A DNA stretch of 64,000 bases from Acidobacteriota bacterium (GTDB lineage Bacteria > Acidobacteriota > Vicinamibacteria > Vicinamibacterales > UBA2999). The notes under the pieces are model-generated. The model saw only the letters and a program-made list of their open reading frames with translations, made no database searches and was not told the DNA's origin. Below are positions 28,365-37,996 of this stretch, piece by piece. The translations under genes were made by a program, and so were the position numbers. Each line of letters starts with the position of its first letter. Position 1 is the stretch's first letter. The stretch is from positions 62,001 to 126,000 of the forward strand of contig JAUSDY010000108.1 of assembly GCA_030650395.1 (NCBI GenBank), written 5' to 3'.

Positions 28365-29425
28365 GTAATGACGTTCGTTATTGGTAATTGGTTATTGGTT
28401 ATTGGGAGCGCGGCGAAAGCCGCGTCTGCCCGAATTCCCCGCATGCAGCGATGATCGATCGGACATTCGCGCAGCATGCACGGGCGGCAGAACACTGGGT
28501 GTGTGAGAACCGCGGCCGCCGGCGCCTCGGCTCCGGCAGGCAGTGGCGCGGTGCGCGCTTCGCTCGTCGCGCCGAAAATCGCCACCACTTTCGCACCGGC
28601 GGCGCCGGCCAGGTGCATCGCTCCCGAATCGTTCGACACCACTGCGTGGGACAGCGCCAGCACGCCGGCCAGAGAGGCAAGATCGGTCTTGCCGCTCAGA
28701 TCGATCACCCGGTTGAGGCGCGATCCGCTCTGCGGCACGCGGGCGGCGATGTCTTCACACGCGGCGCGATCGGCAGCCGAGCCCACCAGCACCACGCTCC
28801 ACCCGCGCTCGCGCAGGATCAAGCTGGCCAGCTCGCTAAAGCGTTCCGGGAGCCACTGCTTGGCCCGCCCGTATGCGGCGCCCGGCGCAAAAACGACGAA
28901 CGGCTCGTCAGGGTCGAGTCCGATCTCGTGCAACAGGTCGCGCGCGCGCGGCCGGTTGGTGCGGACCGAGGCATGCAGCGGACCGGCGTTGATCCCGAGC
29001 GCCGTGGTCAGCGCCTGGTAGTACGCCGCCTGGTGCAGCGGGTGACAGGGTTTCTCTATAGCGCGGGTCAACATCCGGCCGCGCCAGTCGGTCGCAAATC
29101 CCCATCGCTCCGGGATGCCGGCGCGCCGGGCTGTGAACGCCGTCGCAAACGAATTCGGAAGTAACAGGGCGGCATCGAACGAGCCGGATGCGAGCGTCGT
29201 CGCGTCGGCCGTCCACGACGTCAGCGCAGCGAGGCCGCCGCGTCCCGGTAACGTCTCGACGGCGTCTACCCCTTCGACCATCATGAAGAGCGGCGCCACT
29301 GCCGCGCGAGCCGCGATCGTCAGGTGCGCATCGGGATAATGACGGCGCACGTCGGCGATCGCCGGTAATGCCATGACGGCATCACCCAGCCAATTCGGCG
29401 CGACAATCACGATCCGTTCTGCCAT
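28361..29425 (-). CDS. waaF: glycosyltransferase family 9, LPS heptosyltransferase II-like
   Basis: IVIVAPNWLGDAVMALPAIADVRRHYP, FAPGAAYGRAKQWLPERFSELA, SNDSGAMHLAGAAGAKVVAIFGATSEARTAP. Confidence 0.85.
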   Translation of the reverse strand: MAERIVIVAPNWLGDAVMALPAIADVRRHYPDAHLTIAARAAVAPLFMMVEGVDAVETLPGRGGLAALTSWTADATTLASGSFDAALLLPNSFATAFTARRAGIPERWGFATDWRGRMLTRAIEKPCHPLHQAAYYQALTTALGINAGPLHASVRTNRPRARDLLHEIGLDPDEPFVVFAPGAAYGRAKQWLPERFSELASLILRERGWSVVLVGSAADRAACEDIAARVPQSGSRLNRVIDLSGKTDLASLAGVLALSHAVVSNDSGAMHLAGAAGAKVVAIFGATSEARTAPLPAGAEAPAAAVLTHPVFCRPCMLRECPIDHRCMRGIRADAAFAALPITNNQLPITNVIT

Positions 29426-29454
29426 CAAATTCGTTATTGGTAATTGGTTATTGG

Positions 29455-30375
29455 TTATTTCTCTTCGTCTTTCGCCTTCGGAAACATGCCCGGCGTTTCC
29501 GGCATCGGCGAGTCGCGCCAGCGCCGATGCATCCATAGCCACAGCTCGGGATGCTTCCGGACGTGCATCTCGAGCACGTCGGTGCAACGCTGCGTGAACT
29601 CGCGAATCGCGTCGGGTGAATCCGGCGCGGGCGGTTCCACCGGCGCCTCGTAGATAAACCGATAGCGGCCACCCGGCAGCGGCAAGGCAAACACCGGAAT
29701 GACGACCGCTCCTGTCCGCAGCGCGATCGCGGCCAGCGTGGACGTGGTGGCCGCGGGCCGCCGGAAGAAGTTCACCCAGATCGCGTCGGGGCTATGCAGG
29801 TGCTGATCGATCAACAGCGCCACGCCCTCGCCGGCGGCGAGCAGCTTGAGCACGCGGCGCACCGCGCCTTGCCGGTAAATCACCGAGTTGCCCGTCTTGC
29901 TGCGCATCCGTTCGAGCAGCTCGTTGAGCGGCGCGTTGTCGAGCGTACGCGCGAGCACGCCGATCGGCCGCAGCTTCACGGCATGCGCCAGCGCCTGGAG
30001 CTCCCAGAAGCCGAAGTGTCCCGTGAAGAACAGCACGCCCTTGCCTGTGGCGTACGCCAGCCTGACTCCTTCGTCGCCCTCGTACTCGGCCCGCTCGATC
30101 ATCTGCTCGGGCGTGAGCGCGCTGAAGGTCAGCAGTTTCAACAGCACCTGGCCGAAATGCGAGAAGGTCGCTCGGGCGATCGCCCGCCGCTCGTGCGCCG
30201 GCCGGTTCGGAAAGCATTGCTCGAGGTTGGCGAGTGTGACGCGGCGGTGAGGGCGATCGATCGCGTAGAACATCAAGCCGAGCATGGCGCCCCAGGCCCG
30301 CACCAGTCCCTCCGGCAGCCGGCGTGCCACGGCGCGCACCGATACGACCGACCAGTACTCGAGCTGATCCCTCAT
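29455..30375 (-). CDS. lysophospholipid/lipid A acyltransferase (LpxL/HtrB family)
   Basis: FTGHFGFWELQALAHAVKLRPIGVLARTLDNAPLNELLERMRSKTGNSVIYRQGAVRRVLKLLAAGEGVALLIDQ. Confidence 0.87.
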   Translation of the reverse strand: MRDQLEYWSVVSVRAVARRLPEGLVRAWGAMLGLMFYAIDRPHRRVTLANLEQCFPNRPAHERRAIARATFSHFGQVLLKLLTFSALTPEQMIERAEYEGDEGVRLAYATGKGVLFFTGHFGFWELQALAHAVKLRPIGVLARTLDNAPLNELLERMRSKTGNSVIYRQGAVRRVLKLLAAGEGVALLIDQHLHSPDAIWVNFFRRPAATTSTLAAIALRTGAVVIPVFALPLPGGRYRFIYEAPVEPPAPDSPDAIREFTQRCTDVLEMHVRKHPELWLWMHRRWRDSPMPETPGMFPKAKDEEK

Positions 30376-31445
30376 GCGAGCACCGCTCGCACCGATTCGA
30401 ACATCACATCCGGCGGGTCGAACTCCATAAGCAGCGGCACACGAAAGATCGGGAACGGCAGCGCCCCGAGCACCTCGAAGCGGACCGCGTCTTTGTCGGT
30501 GGTGAAAACAGCTGTTGCGCCGCTCTCGCGAAACCTGGCGCCGATCTGTTCGACGTCCCGATCGGTGTATCGATGATGATCAGAGAATGTCATCGAGTCT
30601 GCAATCGACCAGTCTGCGTCTCTGAGCGAATCCGCGAACCGCTGAGGGTTGGCAATGCCGGTAACCACCAGCACCCTCCCGAGTCCGTCGGCGTCCCTCC
30701 CGAGTCCGCCGTTGTCCCTCCCGAGTCCGTCGGCGTCCCTCCCGACAAGAAGTGCTCCTCTGATCGCAATCGGCGCGCCCAGTGAGCGATGAGCGCCGCA
30801 TGATAGCGATATACCGAGAGCCCACGCTTCCGCCGCCGCCGCGCCCGCCGTGGCGCCCGACACGACCAACACGTGCGCGCGCGAGGCCGCACCGATCGAT
30901 TCGCGCAAGCGGCCAAACGGCAGCACGCGCCCCTGCGGGATCTCTCCAACCGTCGTGACGAGGATGTCGAGGTCCCGCGCCAGCTCGAGGTGTTGAAACC
31001 CGTCGTCGAGCACATGCACGGTGCAGCCAAACTGGCGCTCGGCGAGGGTGCCGGCCAGGTGTCGATCGGCTGAGACGCAAACGACGGCGCCGGGCGCTTG
31101 CCGCGACAGCATCAGCGGCTCGTCGCCGGCGCGATCGATCGACGCGAGGACGCTGGTGCCGTCCGACACGACCACGACCCCCTCGGCCGCGTCGGCTCGC
31201 GCATATCCGCGGCTCAGGATCGCGGGCCGCTCGCCCTGCGCCACCAGCCAATTCGCGATCGCCGCGACGACCGGCGATTTTCCGGTGCCGCCCATCGACA
31301 GGTTGCCCACGCTCACGACCGGGCGGGCGAGGCGGCGCCGGCGATCGGGATGCCGCTCGGCCCAGCGCCGGCGAGCGCGCATCACCTGGCCGTACAGGGA
31401 ATCAAGCAAGGGGTCTGAAGGGCCGCACGTTGGCGGGATAGGCAC
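30372..31445 (-). CDS. lpxK: tetraacyldisaccharide 4'-kinase
   Basis: PVVSVGNLSMGGTGKSPVVAAIANWL, RGYARADAAEGVVVVSDG, VLDDGFQHLELARDLDILVT, ALPFPIFRVPL. Confidence 0.92.
   Translation of the reverse strand: MPIPPTCGPSDPLLDSLYGQVMRARRRWAERHPDRRRRLARPVVSVGNLSMGGTGKSPVVAAIANWLVAQGERPAILSRGYARADAAEGVVVVSDGTSVLASIDRAGDEPLMLSRQAPGAVVCVSADRHLAGTLAERQFGCTVHVLDDGFQHLELARDLDILVTTVGEIPQGRVLPFGRLRESIGAASRAHVLVVSGATAGAAAAEAWALGISLSCGAHRSLGAPIAIRGALLVGRDADGLGRDNGGLGRDADGLGRVLVVTGIANPQRFADSLRDADWSIADSMTFSDHHRYTDRDVEQIGARFRESGATAVFTTDKDAVRFEVLGALPFPIFRVPLLMEFDPPDVMFESVRAVLA
30674..30746 (+). repeat. 21-bp in-frame tandem repeat (~3.5 copies) within lpxK
   Basis: ccctcccgagtccgtcggcgt x3 with one variant plus partial; encodes GRDADGLGRDNGGLGRDADGLGR. 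Confidence 0.9.
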
Positions 31446-32742
31446 GCGCCTCTTGCGGAAGCAGGCCGGCCAGCACGGTCACGCTCTTTTCCTTCGCGCC
31501 GCGATTCGCCTCGACGAGCGCGCGGGCGGCCGCGCCGAGCCGCGCGCGCCGGACCGGATCGCCCATCAACGAGATGAACGCTTCCTCGAGCTCCCGCTCG
31601 TCGGCGATCTGCACGCCGCCGCCATTGCTGACGAACGTGTCGGCGATCTCGAAGAAGTTCTCCATGTGCGGGCCGAAGATGATCGGCTTGCCGAACACTG
31701 CCGGCTCCAGCACGTTGTGCCCGCCGGTGGCCACGAGGCTTCCGCCCACGAACACCACGGTCGCCACCTGGTAGAGCGTCGCCAGCTCGCCGATGGTATC
31801 GAGCACGACGATGTCGACGCGTGGGTCGGCGTCGACGGCGAGGTCGCTGCGACGCGCCACCTTCCAGCCCTCGGCGCGGGCGAGCTGCTCCGCTTCGGCA
31901 AACCGCTCGGGGTTGCGGGGCGCCAGGATCAACAACGCATTCGGCGCCGTCGAGCGGACGCGGCGGAACGCGCGCAGCACCGCGGCCTCTTCGCCTTTCA
32001 TGGTGCTGCCGGCCATGATCACCGATCGCGACGGCGGCACCCTGAAGTAGCGCAGTACGCGGTCGCGGGCACGGGCCTGCGGCGCGGTCGACGGCAGCTC
32101 GAGCGAGTCGAACTTGAGGCTGCCGGTCACGGCGACGCGCCCGGGGTCGGCGCCAAGCTCGATGAAGCGGCGTGCCGATTCTTCGCTCTGCACGCAGAAC
32201 TTGTCGATGTCGTCGAGCACACGGCGCATCATCGGCCGCACCATGCGATAGCGCGGAAACGATTTCGGCGACAGGCGGCCGTTGACGATCGCCGTCTTGA
32301 TACCCCGCGCGCGGCATTCGCGCAACAGGTTGGGCCAGATCTCCGTCTCCATCATCACGAAGAGCCGGGGCCGCACCAGATCCAGCGTGCGACGGACAAA
32401 GATGCCGAGGTCGAAGGGGAAATAAAACACCGCATCGACGTCCTGCACGTTGCGCCGCGCCAGTTGCTGCCCGGCCAGCGTCGTCGTCGACAGGAACATC
32501 CGCAGCTCCGGGTAGCGGCGCTTCAGATCGCTGATCAGCGGCCGGGCGGTGAGCACTTCGCCGACCGACACGGCATGGATCCAGATCGATCGATCGGCGT
32601 CCATGTTGAACGACACGGGCAGGTAGCCCATGCGTTGCCGCAGGCTGCCGACATATTTCTTGTAGCGCAGCGCCTGGTAGACGAACCATGGCGAGGCGAT
32701 CACCGCGACCGCGAGCACGAGGACGCTGTAAAGGCTATACAT
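31402..32742 (-). CDS. kdtA/waaA: 3-deoxy-D-manno-octulosonic acid transferase
   Basis: [107 protein letters not shown]. Confidence 0.94.
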   Translation of the reverse strand: MYSLYSVLVLAVAVIASPWFVYQALRYKKYVGSLRQRMGYLPVSFNMDADRSIWIHAVSVGEVLTARPLISDLKRRYPELRMFLSTTTLAGQQLARRNVQDVDAVFYFPFDLGIFVRRTLDLVRPRLFVMMETEIWPNLLRECRARGIKTAIVNGRLSPKSFPRYRMVRPMMRRVLDDIDKFCVQSEESARRFIELGADPGRVAVTGSLKFDSLELPSTAPQARARDRVLRYFRVPPSRSVIMAGSTMKGEEAAVLRAFRRVRSTAPNALLILAPRNPERFAEAEQLARAEGWKVARRSDLAVDADPRVDIVVLDTIGELATLYQVATVVFVGGSLVATGGHNVLEPAVFGKPIIFGPHMENFFEIADTFVSNGGGVQIADERELEEAFISLMGDPVRRARLGAAARALVEANRGAKEKSVTVLAGLLPQEARAYPANVRPFRPLA

Positions 32743-32783
32743 TAAAGGACTTACGAACCGTTTTAGTATAACCGCGCGACCCC

Positions 32784-32899
32784 GTGGCGACAAACCTTCG
32801 CTGAAATGTGGCGACAAACCTTCAGGTTTGTCGTGTCAGGGTGGCGACAAACCTTTAGGTTTGTCGTGTCAGGGTGGCGACAAACCTTCAGGTTTGTCG
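32784..32899. repeat. 33-bp tandem array of REP-like hairpins, 3 full copies plus one decayed half
   Basis: gtggCGACAAACC-TTCA/TTTA-GGTTTGTCGtgtcaggg; stems start at 32812, 32845, 32878. Confidence 0.92.
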
Positions 32900-32923
32900 A
32901 TCCAGTTGTACAATTTCTCTCTT

Positions 32924-33916
32924 ATGGCTATCAAGGTGGGCATCAACGGGTTTGGCCGCATCGGCCGCAACATCATGCGCGCCGCCCTGGCGCACACCGA
33001 CGTCGACATCGTGGCGGTGAACGACATCACCGATGCGGCGACGCTGGCGCACCTGCTGAAGTACGACTCGGTGCTCGGCAACCTCAGCGTGCCGGTGAGT
33101 GCGACGGGCGACACGATCAAGGTCGGCAGCGATCAATTCAAGGTGCTCGCGTCGAAAGATCCCGGCGCGCTACCTTGGAAAGATCTCGGCGTCGACATCG
33201 TCTTTGAATCAACCGGCAAGTTCACGAAACGCGATGACGCGGCGAAGCACCTGGCCGCCGGGGCTCGCAAGGTCGTGATCACCGCGCCGGCCACCGAGCC
33301 CGACATCACGGTGGTGCTCGGCGTCAACGACGGTGACTACGACAAAGCCAAGCATCACATCGTTTCGAATGCGTCGTGCACCACCAACTGCGTGGCGCCT
33401 CTGGCAAAGGTGCTGCACGAGTCGTTCGGCATCCGCAAAGGGTGGATGACGACGGTGCACGCTTACACCAACGATCAAAACCTGCTCGATTTGCCGCACA
33501 AGGATCTCCGGCGCGCCCGCGCGGCGGCGATGTCGATCATCCCGACGACGACCGGCGCCGCCAAGGCGGTGGGCGAAGTGTTGCCGGCCCTGATGGGTAA
33601 GCTTGACGGCATCTCGATGCGGGTGCCGACGCCCAACGTCTCGGTAGTCGACCTGGTCGCGATCCTCGGCCGGACGGTCACCGCCGAGGAAGTCAACGCC
33701 GCCTTGAAGGCCGCGGCCGACGGCGCGATGAAGGGCATCATCGAGTTCTGCACGGTTCCGCTGGTCTCGATCGACTTTCGCGGTAACCCGCATTCGTCGA
33801 TTGTCGATGCGGCCTACACGAAGATACTGGATGGCGACTTCGTGAAGGTGATGGCGTGGTACGACAACGAGTGGGGCTATTCCAACCGCTGCGTCGACCT
33901 GCTGAAGAAGCTCTAA
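32924..33916 (+). CDS. gap: glyceraldehyde-3-phosphate dehydrogenase, type I
   Basis: [59 protein letters not shown]. Confidence 0.98.
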   Translation: MAIKVGINGFGRIGRNIMRAALAHTDVDIVAVNDITDAATLAHLLKYDSVLGNLSVPVSATGDTIKVGSDQFKVLASKDPGALPWKDLGVDIVFESTGKFTKRDDAAKHLAAGARKVVITAPATEPDITVVLGVNDGDYDKAKHHIVSNASCTTNCVAPLAKVLHESFGIRKGWMTTVHAYTNDQNLLDLPHKDLRRARAAAMSIIPTTTGAAKAVGEVLPALMGKLDGISMRVPTPNVSVVDLVAILGRTVTAEEVNAALKAAADGAMKGIIEFCTVPLVSIDFRGNPHSSIVDAAYTKILDGDFVKVMAWYDNEWGYSNRCVDLLKKL

Positions 33917-33918
33917 CT

Positions 33919-33944
33919 GTGGGGACAAACCTTTAGGGCTGTCC
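33919..33944. repeat. REP-like imperfect hairpin with GTGG head
   Basis: GTGG GGACAAACC TTTA GGGCTGTCC between gap and pgk. Confidence 0.8.
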
Positions 33945-33952
33945 AGAGCTCC

Positions 33953-35197
33953 ATGACCAAATACTCAATCAAGGATCTTGCGCTCGACGGCAAGCGCGTC
34001 TTCATCCGCGTCGACTTCAACGTCCCGATCAAGAACGGCGTGATCGGCGACGACACGCGCATGACCTCGTCGTTGCCCACCATTCAATACGCGCTCGATC
34101 AGGGCGCGACCGTCGTCCTCGCCTCGCACCTGGGGCGGCCGAAGGGCAAACCCCACCCCAGCGCGCAAAGTCCGCGCGCCGGGGACCCCGGGCCGGCGCC
34201 GGAGTTCAGCCTCAAGCCGGTCGCGGCACATCTGGCGACGCTGCTCGATCGCCCGGTGGGGTTTGCCGATGAGTGCATCGGCGACCCGGCGCAGAAAGCG
34301 GTCGCGGCCGCGCATGCGAATCCGAAGTCCAGGGTGGTGTTGCTCGAGAACCTGCGCTTTCATCCCGAGGAAGAAAAGAACGACGATGGGTTCGCCACGG
34401 GATTGGCGGCGCTGGCGGATGCTTACGTGAACGATGCGTTCGGCGCCGCGCATCGCGCGCACGCCTCGGTCGCGGCAATCGTTAGGCATTTTTCGTCCGC
34501 GGGGGCCGGGCTGCTGATGGAAAAAGAGCTGAAGTACTTGGGCCTGGCGCTGGGCGATGCCGACCGGCCGTTCGTGGCCGTGATCGGCGGCGCGAAAGTG
34601 TCGGACAAGATCGACGTCATCGAAAGCCTGCTCGGGCGGGTCGATCGTCTGCTGATCGGTGGCGCGATGGCGTACACGTTTTTCAAGGCGCTCGGCATGC
34701 CGGTCGGCAAGTCGCTGGTCGAAAACGACAAGCTGGACGAAGCGCGCGCGATCATGTCGCACGCGAAGGCGCGCGGCGTCGTGTTGCAGCTGCCGGTGGA
34801 TCACGTCGTCGCGGCAGAGATCGAGGCGTCGGCGACCACACAAGTGCTCAAGGTCGGCGATGCGGCGATCGGCGATCGCATGGGCCTCGACATCGGCCCC
34901 GAGAGCGCCCGGCTTTACGCGGGTCTGCTGGCGGATGCAAAAACAGTGGTGTGGAACGGCCCGATGGGCGTGTTCGAGATCGAGGCGTTTGCCCGAGGCA
35001 CGATCGCTGTCGCGAATGCAGTAGCAGCCGTGAAGGGCACGACGATCATCGGCGGCGGCGATTCGGTCGCCGCCATCAACGGTGCCGGCGTTGCCGACAA
35101 GATCACCCACATCTCCACCGGCGGCGGAGCGTCGCTGGAATTCCTGGCCGGCGTGGAATTGCCAGGTGTCGCCGCACTGCCAGATCGAAAACTTTGA
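33953..35197 (+). CDS. pgk: phosphoglycerate kinase
   Basis: [66 protein letters not shown]. Confidence 0.98.
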   Translation: MTKYSIKDLALDGKRVFIRVDFNVPIKNGVIGDDTRMTSSLPTIQYALDQGATVVLASHLGRPKGKPHPSAQSPRAGDPGPAPEFSLKPVAAHLATLLDRPVGFADECIGDPAQKAVAAAHANPKSRVVLLENLRFHPEEEKNDDGFATGLAALADAYVNDAFGAAHRAHASVAAIVRHFSSAGAGLLMEKELKYLGLALGDADRPFVAVIGGAKVSDKIDVIESLLGRVDRLLIGGAMAYTFFKALGMPVGKSLVENDKLDEARAIMSHAKARGVVLQLPVDHVVAAEIEASATTQVLKVGDAAIGDRMGLDIGPESARLYAGLLADAKTVVWNGPMGVFEIEAFARGTIAVANAVAAVKGTTIIGGGDSVAAINGAGVADKITHISTGGGASLEFLAGVELPGVAALPDRKL

Positions 35198-35251
35198 ACT
35201 TAGAACTGAACTTGAAACTGAAACTTTCAACTTTCAACTTTCAACTTGACC

Positions 35252-36010
35252 ATGCGCAAGCCCCTAATCGCCGGCAACTTCAAGATGTACAAGTCCGTCC
35301 CCGAGACGGTTGCCTATCTCATCGAGCTGCGCGCGCTCGCCAAGGAGGTGCGCGGCGTCGACATCGTGGTGGCGCCGCCGTTCACGGCGATCCACGCGGC
35401 GGCGGCCGCCGCGCGCGATAGCAACGTTGCGATCGGCGCGCAGCATGTCCACTGGGAGCGCGAAGGCGCGTTCACCGGCGAAGTCAGCGCGGCGATGCTG
35501 TTCGTGGCCGGGGCGCGCTACGTGATCGTCGGGCACTCCGAGCGCCGCACGTTGTTCGGCGACACCAACGCGACGGTGAACAAGCGGATGCATGCCGCGA
35601 TCACAGCGGCGCTGGTGCCGATCGTGTGCATCGGCGAGACGCTGGAGCAGCGCGATCGCAACGAGACGCTCGCAGTGCTGGATCGGCAGATCAAGGAAAG
35701 CCTCGACGGCGTGACCGGCGAGCAGCTGGCGGGAATGGTGCTGGCGTACGAGCCGGTGTGGGCGATCGGGACGGGCCGGAATGCCACGCCGGCGCAGGCC
35801 GGCGAAGCGCATTTTCACATCCGGCAGCGGCTCAAGCAGTGGTTCGGGCTCGAGGCGGCGGAGCAATGCCGCGTGTTGTATGGCGGCAGCGTCAAGCCGG
35901 ACAACATCGCCAAGCTCATCGCCGAGCCGGACGTCGACGGCGCCCTGGTCGGCGGCGCCTCGCTCGACGCCAAGAGCTTTCTTGCCATCATTACGGGCGC
36001 GACGGTATAG
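35252..36010 (+). CDS. tpiA: triosephosphate isomerase
   Basis: PLIAGNFKMYKS, VGHSERRTLFGD, AYEPVWAIGTGRNATP, LYGGSVKPDN. Confidence 0.98.
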   Translation: MRKPLIAGNFKMYKSVPETVAYLIELRALAKEVRGVDIVVAPPFTAIHAAAAAARDSNVAIGAQHVHWEREGAFTGEVSAAMLFVAGARYVIVGHSERRTLFGDTNATVNKRMHAAITAALVPIVCIGETLEQRDRNETLAVLDRQIKESLDGVTGEQLAGMVLAYEPVWAIGTGRNATPAQAGEAHFHIRQRLKQWFGLEAAEQCRVLYGGSVKPDNIAKLIAEPDVDGALVGGASLDAKSFLAIITGATV

Positions 36011-36025
36011 TTATAAGTTCCGAAT

Positions 36026-36382
36026 ATGTTGTATTACCTGGTAGTTACCCTTTACGTCCTCGTCTGTTTTCTGCTGGTCCTCACGATCTTGCTGCAGCAG
36101 GGCAAGGGCGGCGACATTGCCAGCGCGTTTGGCGGCGGCGGCGGAAGCCAGGCCGTGTTCGGCGCGCGCTCGGGCGCAACGCTGCTGACGCGGGCCACGG
36201 CGGTGCTCGCGGCGTTGTTTGTGATGTTTGCGATTGCGCTGACGGTCATCGGCCAGCGCGGGCCAGGGTCGGTCGTGGGCGGCATCGAAGGACCGGCGCC
36301 CACGCCCGTGGTCCCGGCCAACACGACGGCGCCTGTCGCGGCGCCGGCAACACCTCCGGCGCCGGGCAACAAGACGCCATAA
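36026..36382 (+). CDS. secG: preprotein translocase subunit SecG
   Basis: LVVTLYVLVCFLLVLTILLQQGKGGDIASAFGGGGGSQAVFGARSGATLLTRAT. Confidence 0.93.
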   Translation: MLYYLVVTLYVLVCFLLVLTILLQQGKGGDIASAFGGGGGSQAVFGARSGATLLTRATAVLAALFVMFAIALTVIGQRGPGSVVGGIEGPAPTPVVPANTTAPVAAPATPPAPGNKTP

Positions 36383-36420
36383 AGAGTGCAGAGTTAAGAG
36401 TGCAGAGTTAAGACAGGTAG

Positions 36421-36440
36421 CGCGGACCTTTAGGTCCGCG
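36421..36440. repeat. REP-like hairpin preceded by GTAG
   Basis: GTAG CGCGGACC TTTA GGTCCGCG, between secG and tRNA-Leu. Confidence 0.85.
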
Positions 36441-36461
36441 ATCGAGTTAAGAGTTACGCAC

Positions 36462-36545
36462 GCGGAAGTGGCGGAATTGGCAGACGCACCAGCTTGAGGG
36501 GCTGGCGCCCGCAAGGGCGTGAAGGTTCGAGTCCTTTCTTCCGCA
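36462..36545 (+). tRNA. tRNA-Leu (anticodon GAG), CCA not encoded
   Basis: GCGGAAGTGGCGGAATTGGCAGACGCACCAGCTTGAGGGGCTGGCGCCCGCAAGGGCGTGAAGGTTCGAGTCCTTTCTTCCGCA with long variable arm. Confidence 0.96.
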
Positions 36546-36594
36546 TTACCTTTGGATTCAGCTATTTACCACAAGAATCCTGAAGGCATGACAG

Positions 36595-36617
36595 GGCGCC
36601 CAATCGGCGCCTTTCTT
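36595..36617 (+). terminator. probable Rho-independent terminator after tRNA-Leu
   Basis: GGCGCC-CAATC-GGCGCC-TTTCTT. Confidence 0.55.
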
Positions 36618-36814
36618 GTGTCTGTGCGAATGCTGTGCGAAAAAGGGCGCCGTTAGTTTCCTCCAGTGGCCATGGCGGCTCCGATTCCGGAGGCAAGTGT
36701 GCCGGTACGCACACTGATCCACGATTGGCGACGCATAGACTAAGGTCGAATGGGTAGCATCGGGCCGTTCACAAGAGGCCGACAGGACTCCACGGGAACG
36801 TGGAGCAGGGGGAC

Positions 36815-37450
36815 ATGATCAACTTTCGCGCGTCGTTGCTCTTCTTGATGGCGATCTCAAGCGCGGGCGCCGTACTCGCCGGCGCGCAACCAAAGCCATA
36901 CGTTGTCGTTGGGCTTTCGAAGGGGCTGGCGATAGAGCTTCCGCGAAACTGGCGAGTCTTCAATCAGAATCAAATGATCACACTCGAAGCTGCCGTGGTT
37001 GCTCGAGGCACGACACTCGGAGAAGCCGACTTTAGCAGCGACCTTTCGTTTGCAGCGAATTACTACGACGACAACGGCAACACTGCGGGAATGGTTAATT
37101 TACGCCATTATCCCGACCAACTCATCTCGGAGCCGGAAGTGCGACAATTCTCGGCTCGAGACTTGCGCATTTATGACGACGCAGCGAAGGGTCAAATCAG
37201 CCAGTCATTTATCGGCTCGGACTTGAAGTTGATCGCTTGGATTGGAACGAGTCCGAGGCCGATTAATGGGTTGACCGCATTGGTATCGGAGTATCGCCGG
37301 ACGTCACAGAATGGCATCTTCCGTGTTCGCCTTGTCCGTATTCTCGACGCCGCTCGCTCCTTCACACTCACAGTCTCGTACCGCGAAGATCAATCAACTA
37401 TTCTTCAGCCGATTACCGACTACGTGATCTCGACGTTGCGTCGACGATAG
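36815..37450 (+). CDS. hypothetical secreted protein
   Basis: signal-peptide-like N-terminus (MINFRASLLFLMAISSAGAVLAGA), typical coding body, no recognised domain. Confidence 0.65.
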   Translation: MINFRASLLFLMAISSAGAVLAGAQPKPYVVVGLSKGLAIELPRNWRVFNQNQMITLEAAVVARGTTLGEADFSSDLSFAANYYDDNGNTAGMVNLRHYPDQLISEPEVRQFSARDLRIYDDAAKGQISQSFIGSDLKLIAWIGTSPRPINGLTALVSEYRRTSQNGIFRVRLVRILDAARSFTLTVSYREDQSTILQPITDYVISTLRRR

Positions 37451-37488
37451 AGCGGTCGCTGTCGAACTTCGATGCCTGGCTGAGATAG

Positions 37489-37977
37489 GCTTCTGGACCG
37501 ACGACGATTCAGGACTGGAAGCCATTCGCTGGGCGCCCATATCTCGTCTTCGTAGATGAATCGTTCAGAGGATTCTTCGAATTCGACAGGCGCGGCTACT
37601 TCGCTCACGGTGCCTTCGGCGTTCCCGAGCAAGAGTACGACGCCCTTCGCGTCGATTAGTTGTTGGAGATGCCCGCCTGGGCTTTCAGCAGGGCAACGGC
37701 GCACTTGACGACGCGCCGCTCAGGCGCCGCGTTGGTTAGACCAAAGATCTACCAATACGGATTCCCCGTCTTCACCTTTGCAACTGCGGAGTTAGACCGA
37801 GAGAAGGCTGGACTTGCTAAGACACGCTAAAGAAGCAAAGTGGGTAAGCGCCACTGGCTAGGCGTTCCGACTATTGGCGCTTGCTTACACATGAACAAAG
37901 TAGATGATTTTGAAGTCAATCGAACTATCGACTTTTTCTTCACAAAGCCATCGGTGCCGCAAGAGCAGACCCGTTGA
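37489..37977 (+). pseudogene. degraded DUF3800-like gene remnant (several frames/stops)
   Basis: plus-strand translation GRPYLVFVDESFRGFFEFDRRGYFAHGAFGVPEQEYDALRVD*, then KIYQYGFPVFTFATAELDREKAG, then KRHWLGVPTIGACLHMNKVDDFEVNRTIDFFFTKPS*. Confidence 0.45.
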
Positions 37978-37996
37978 ATAGGATGGTTCAAGTCTC

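Noticed and set aside
32784-32899. Possible CRISPR array (33-bp repeats)
   Set aside because: Units are contiguous hairpins without unique spacers and no cas genes are present
34160-34205. Short insertion in Pgk ([19 protein letters not shown]) as a novel domain
   Set aside because: Loop insertions at this position after the GRPKG motif are common; not large enough to be a domain
37420-37704. 94-aa minus-strand ORF
   Set aside because: Opposite strand gives a better coding signal (GRPYLVFVDESF...); minus frame lacks any motif
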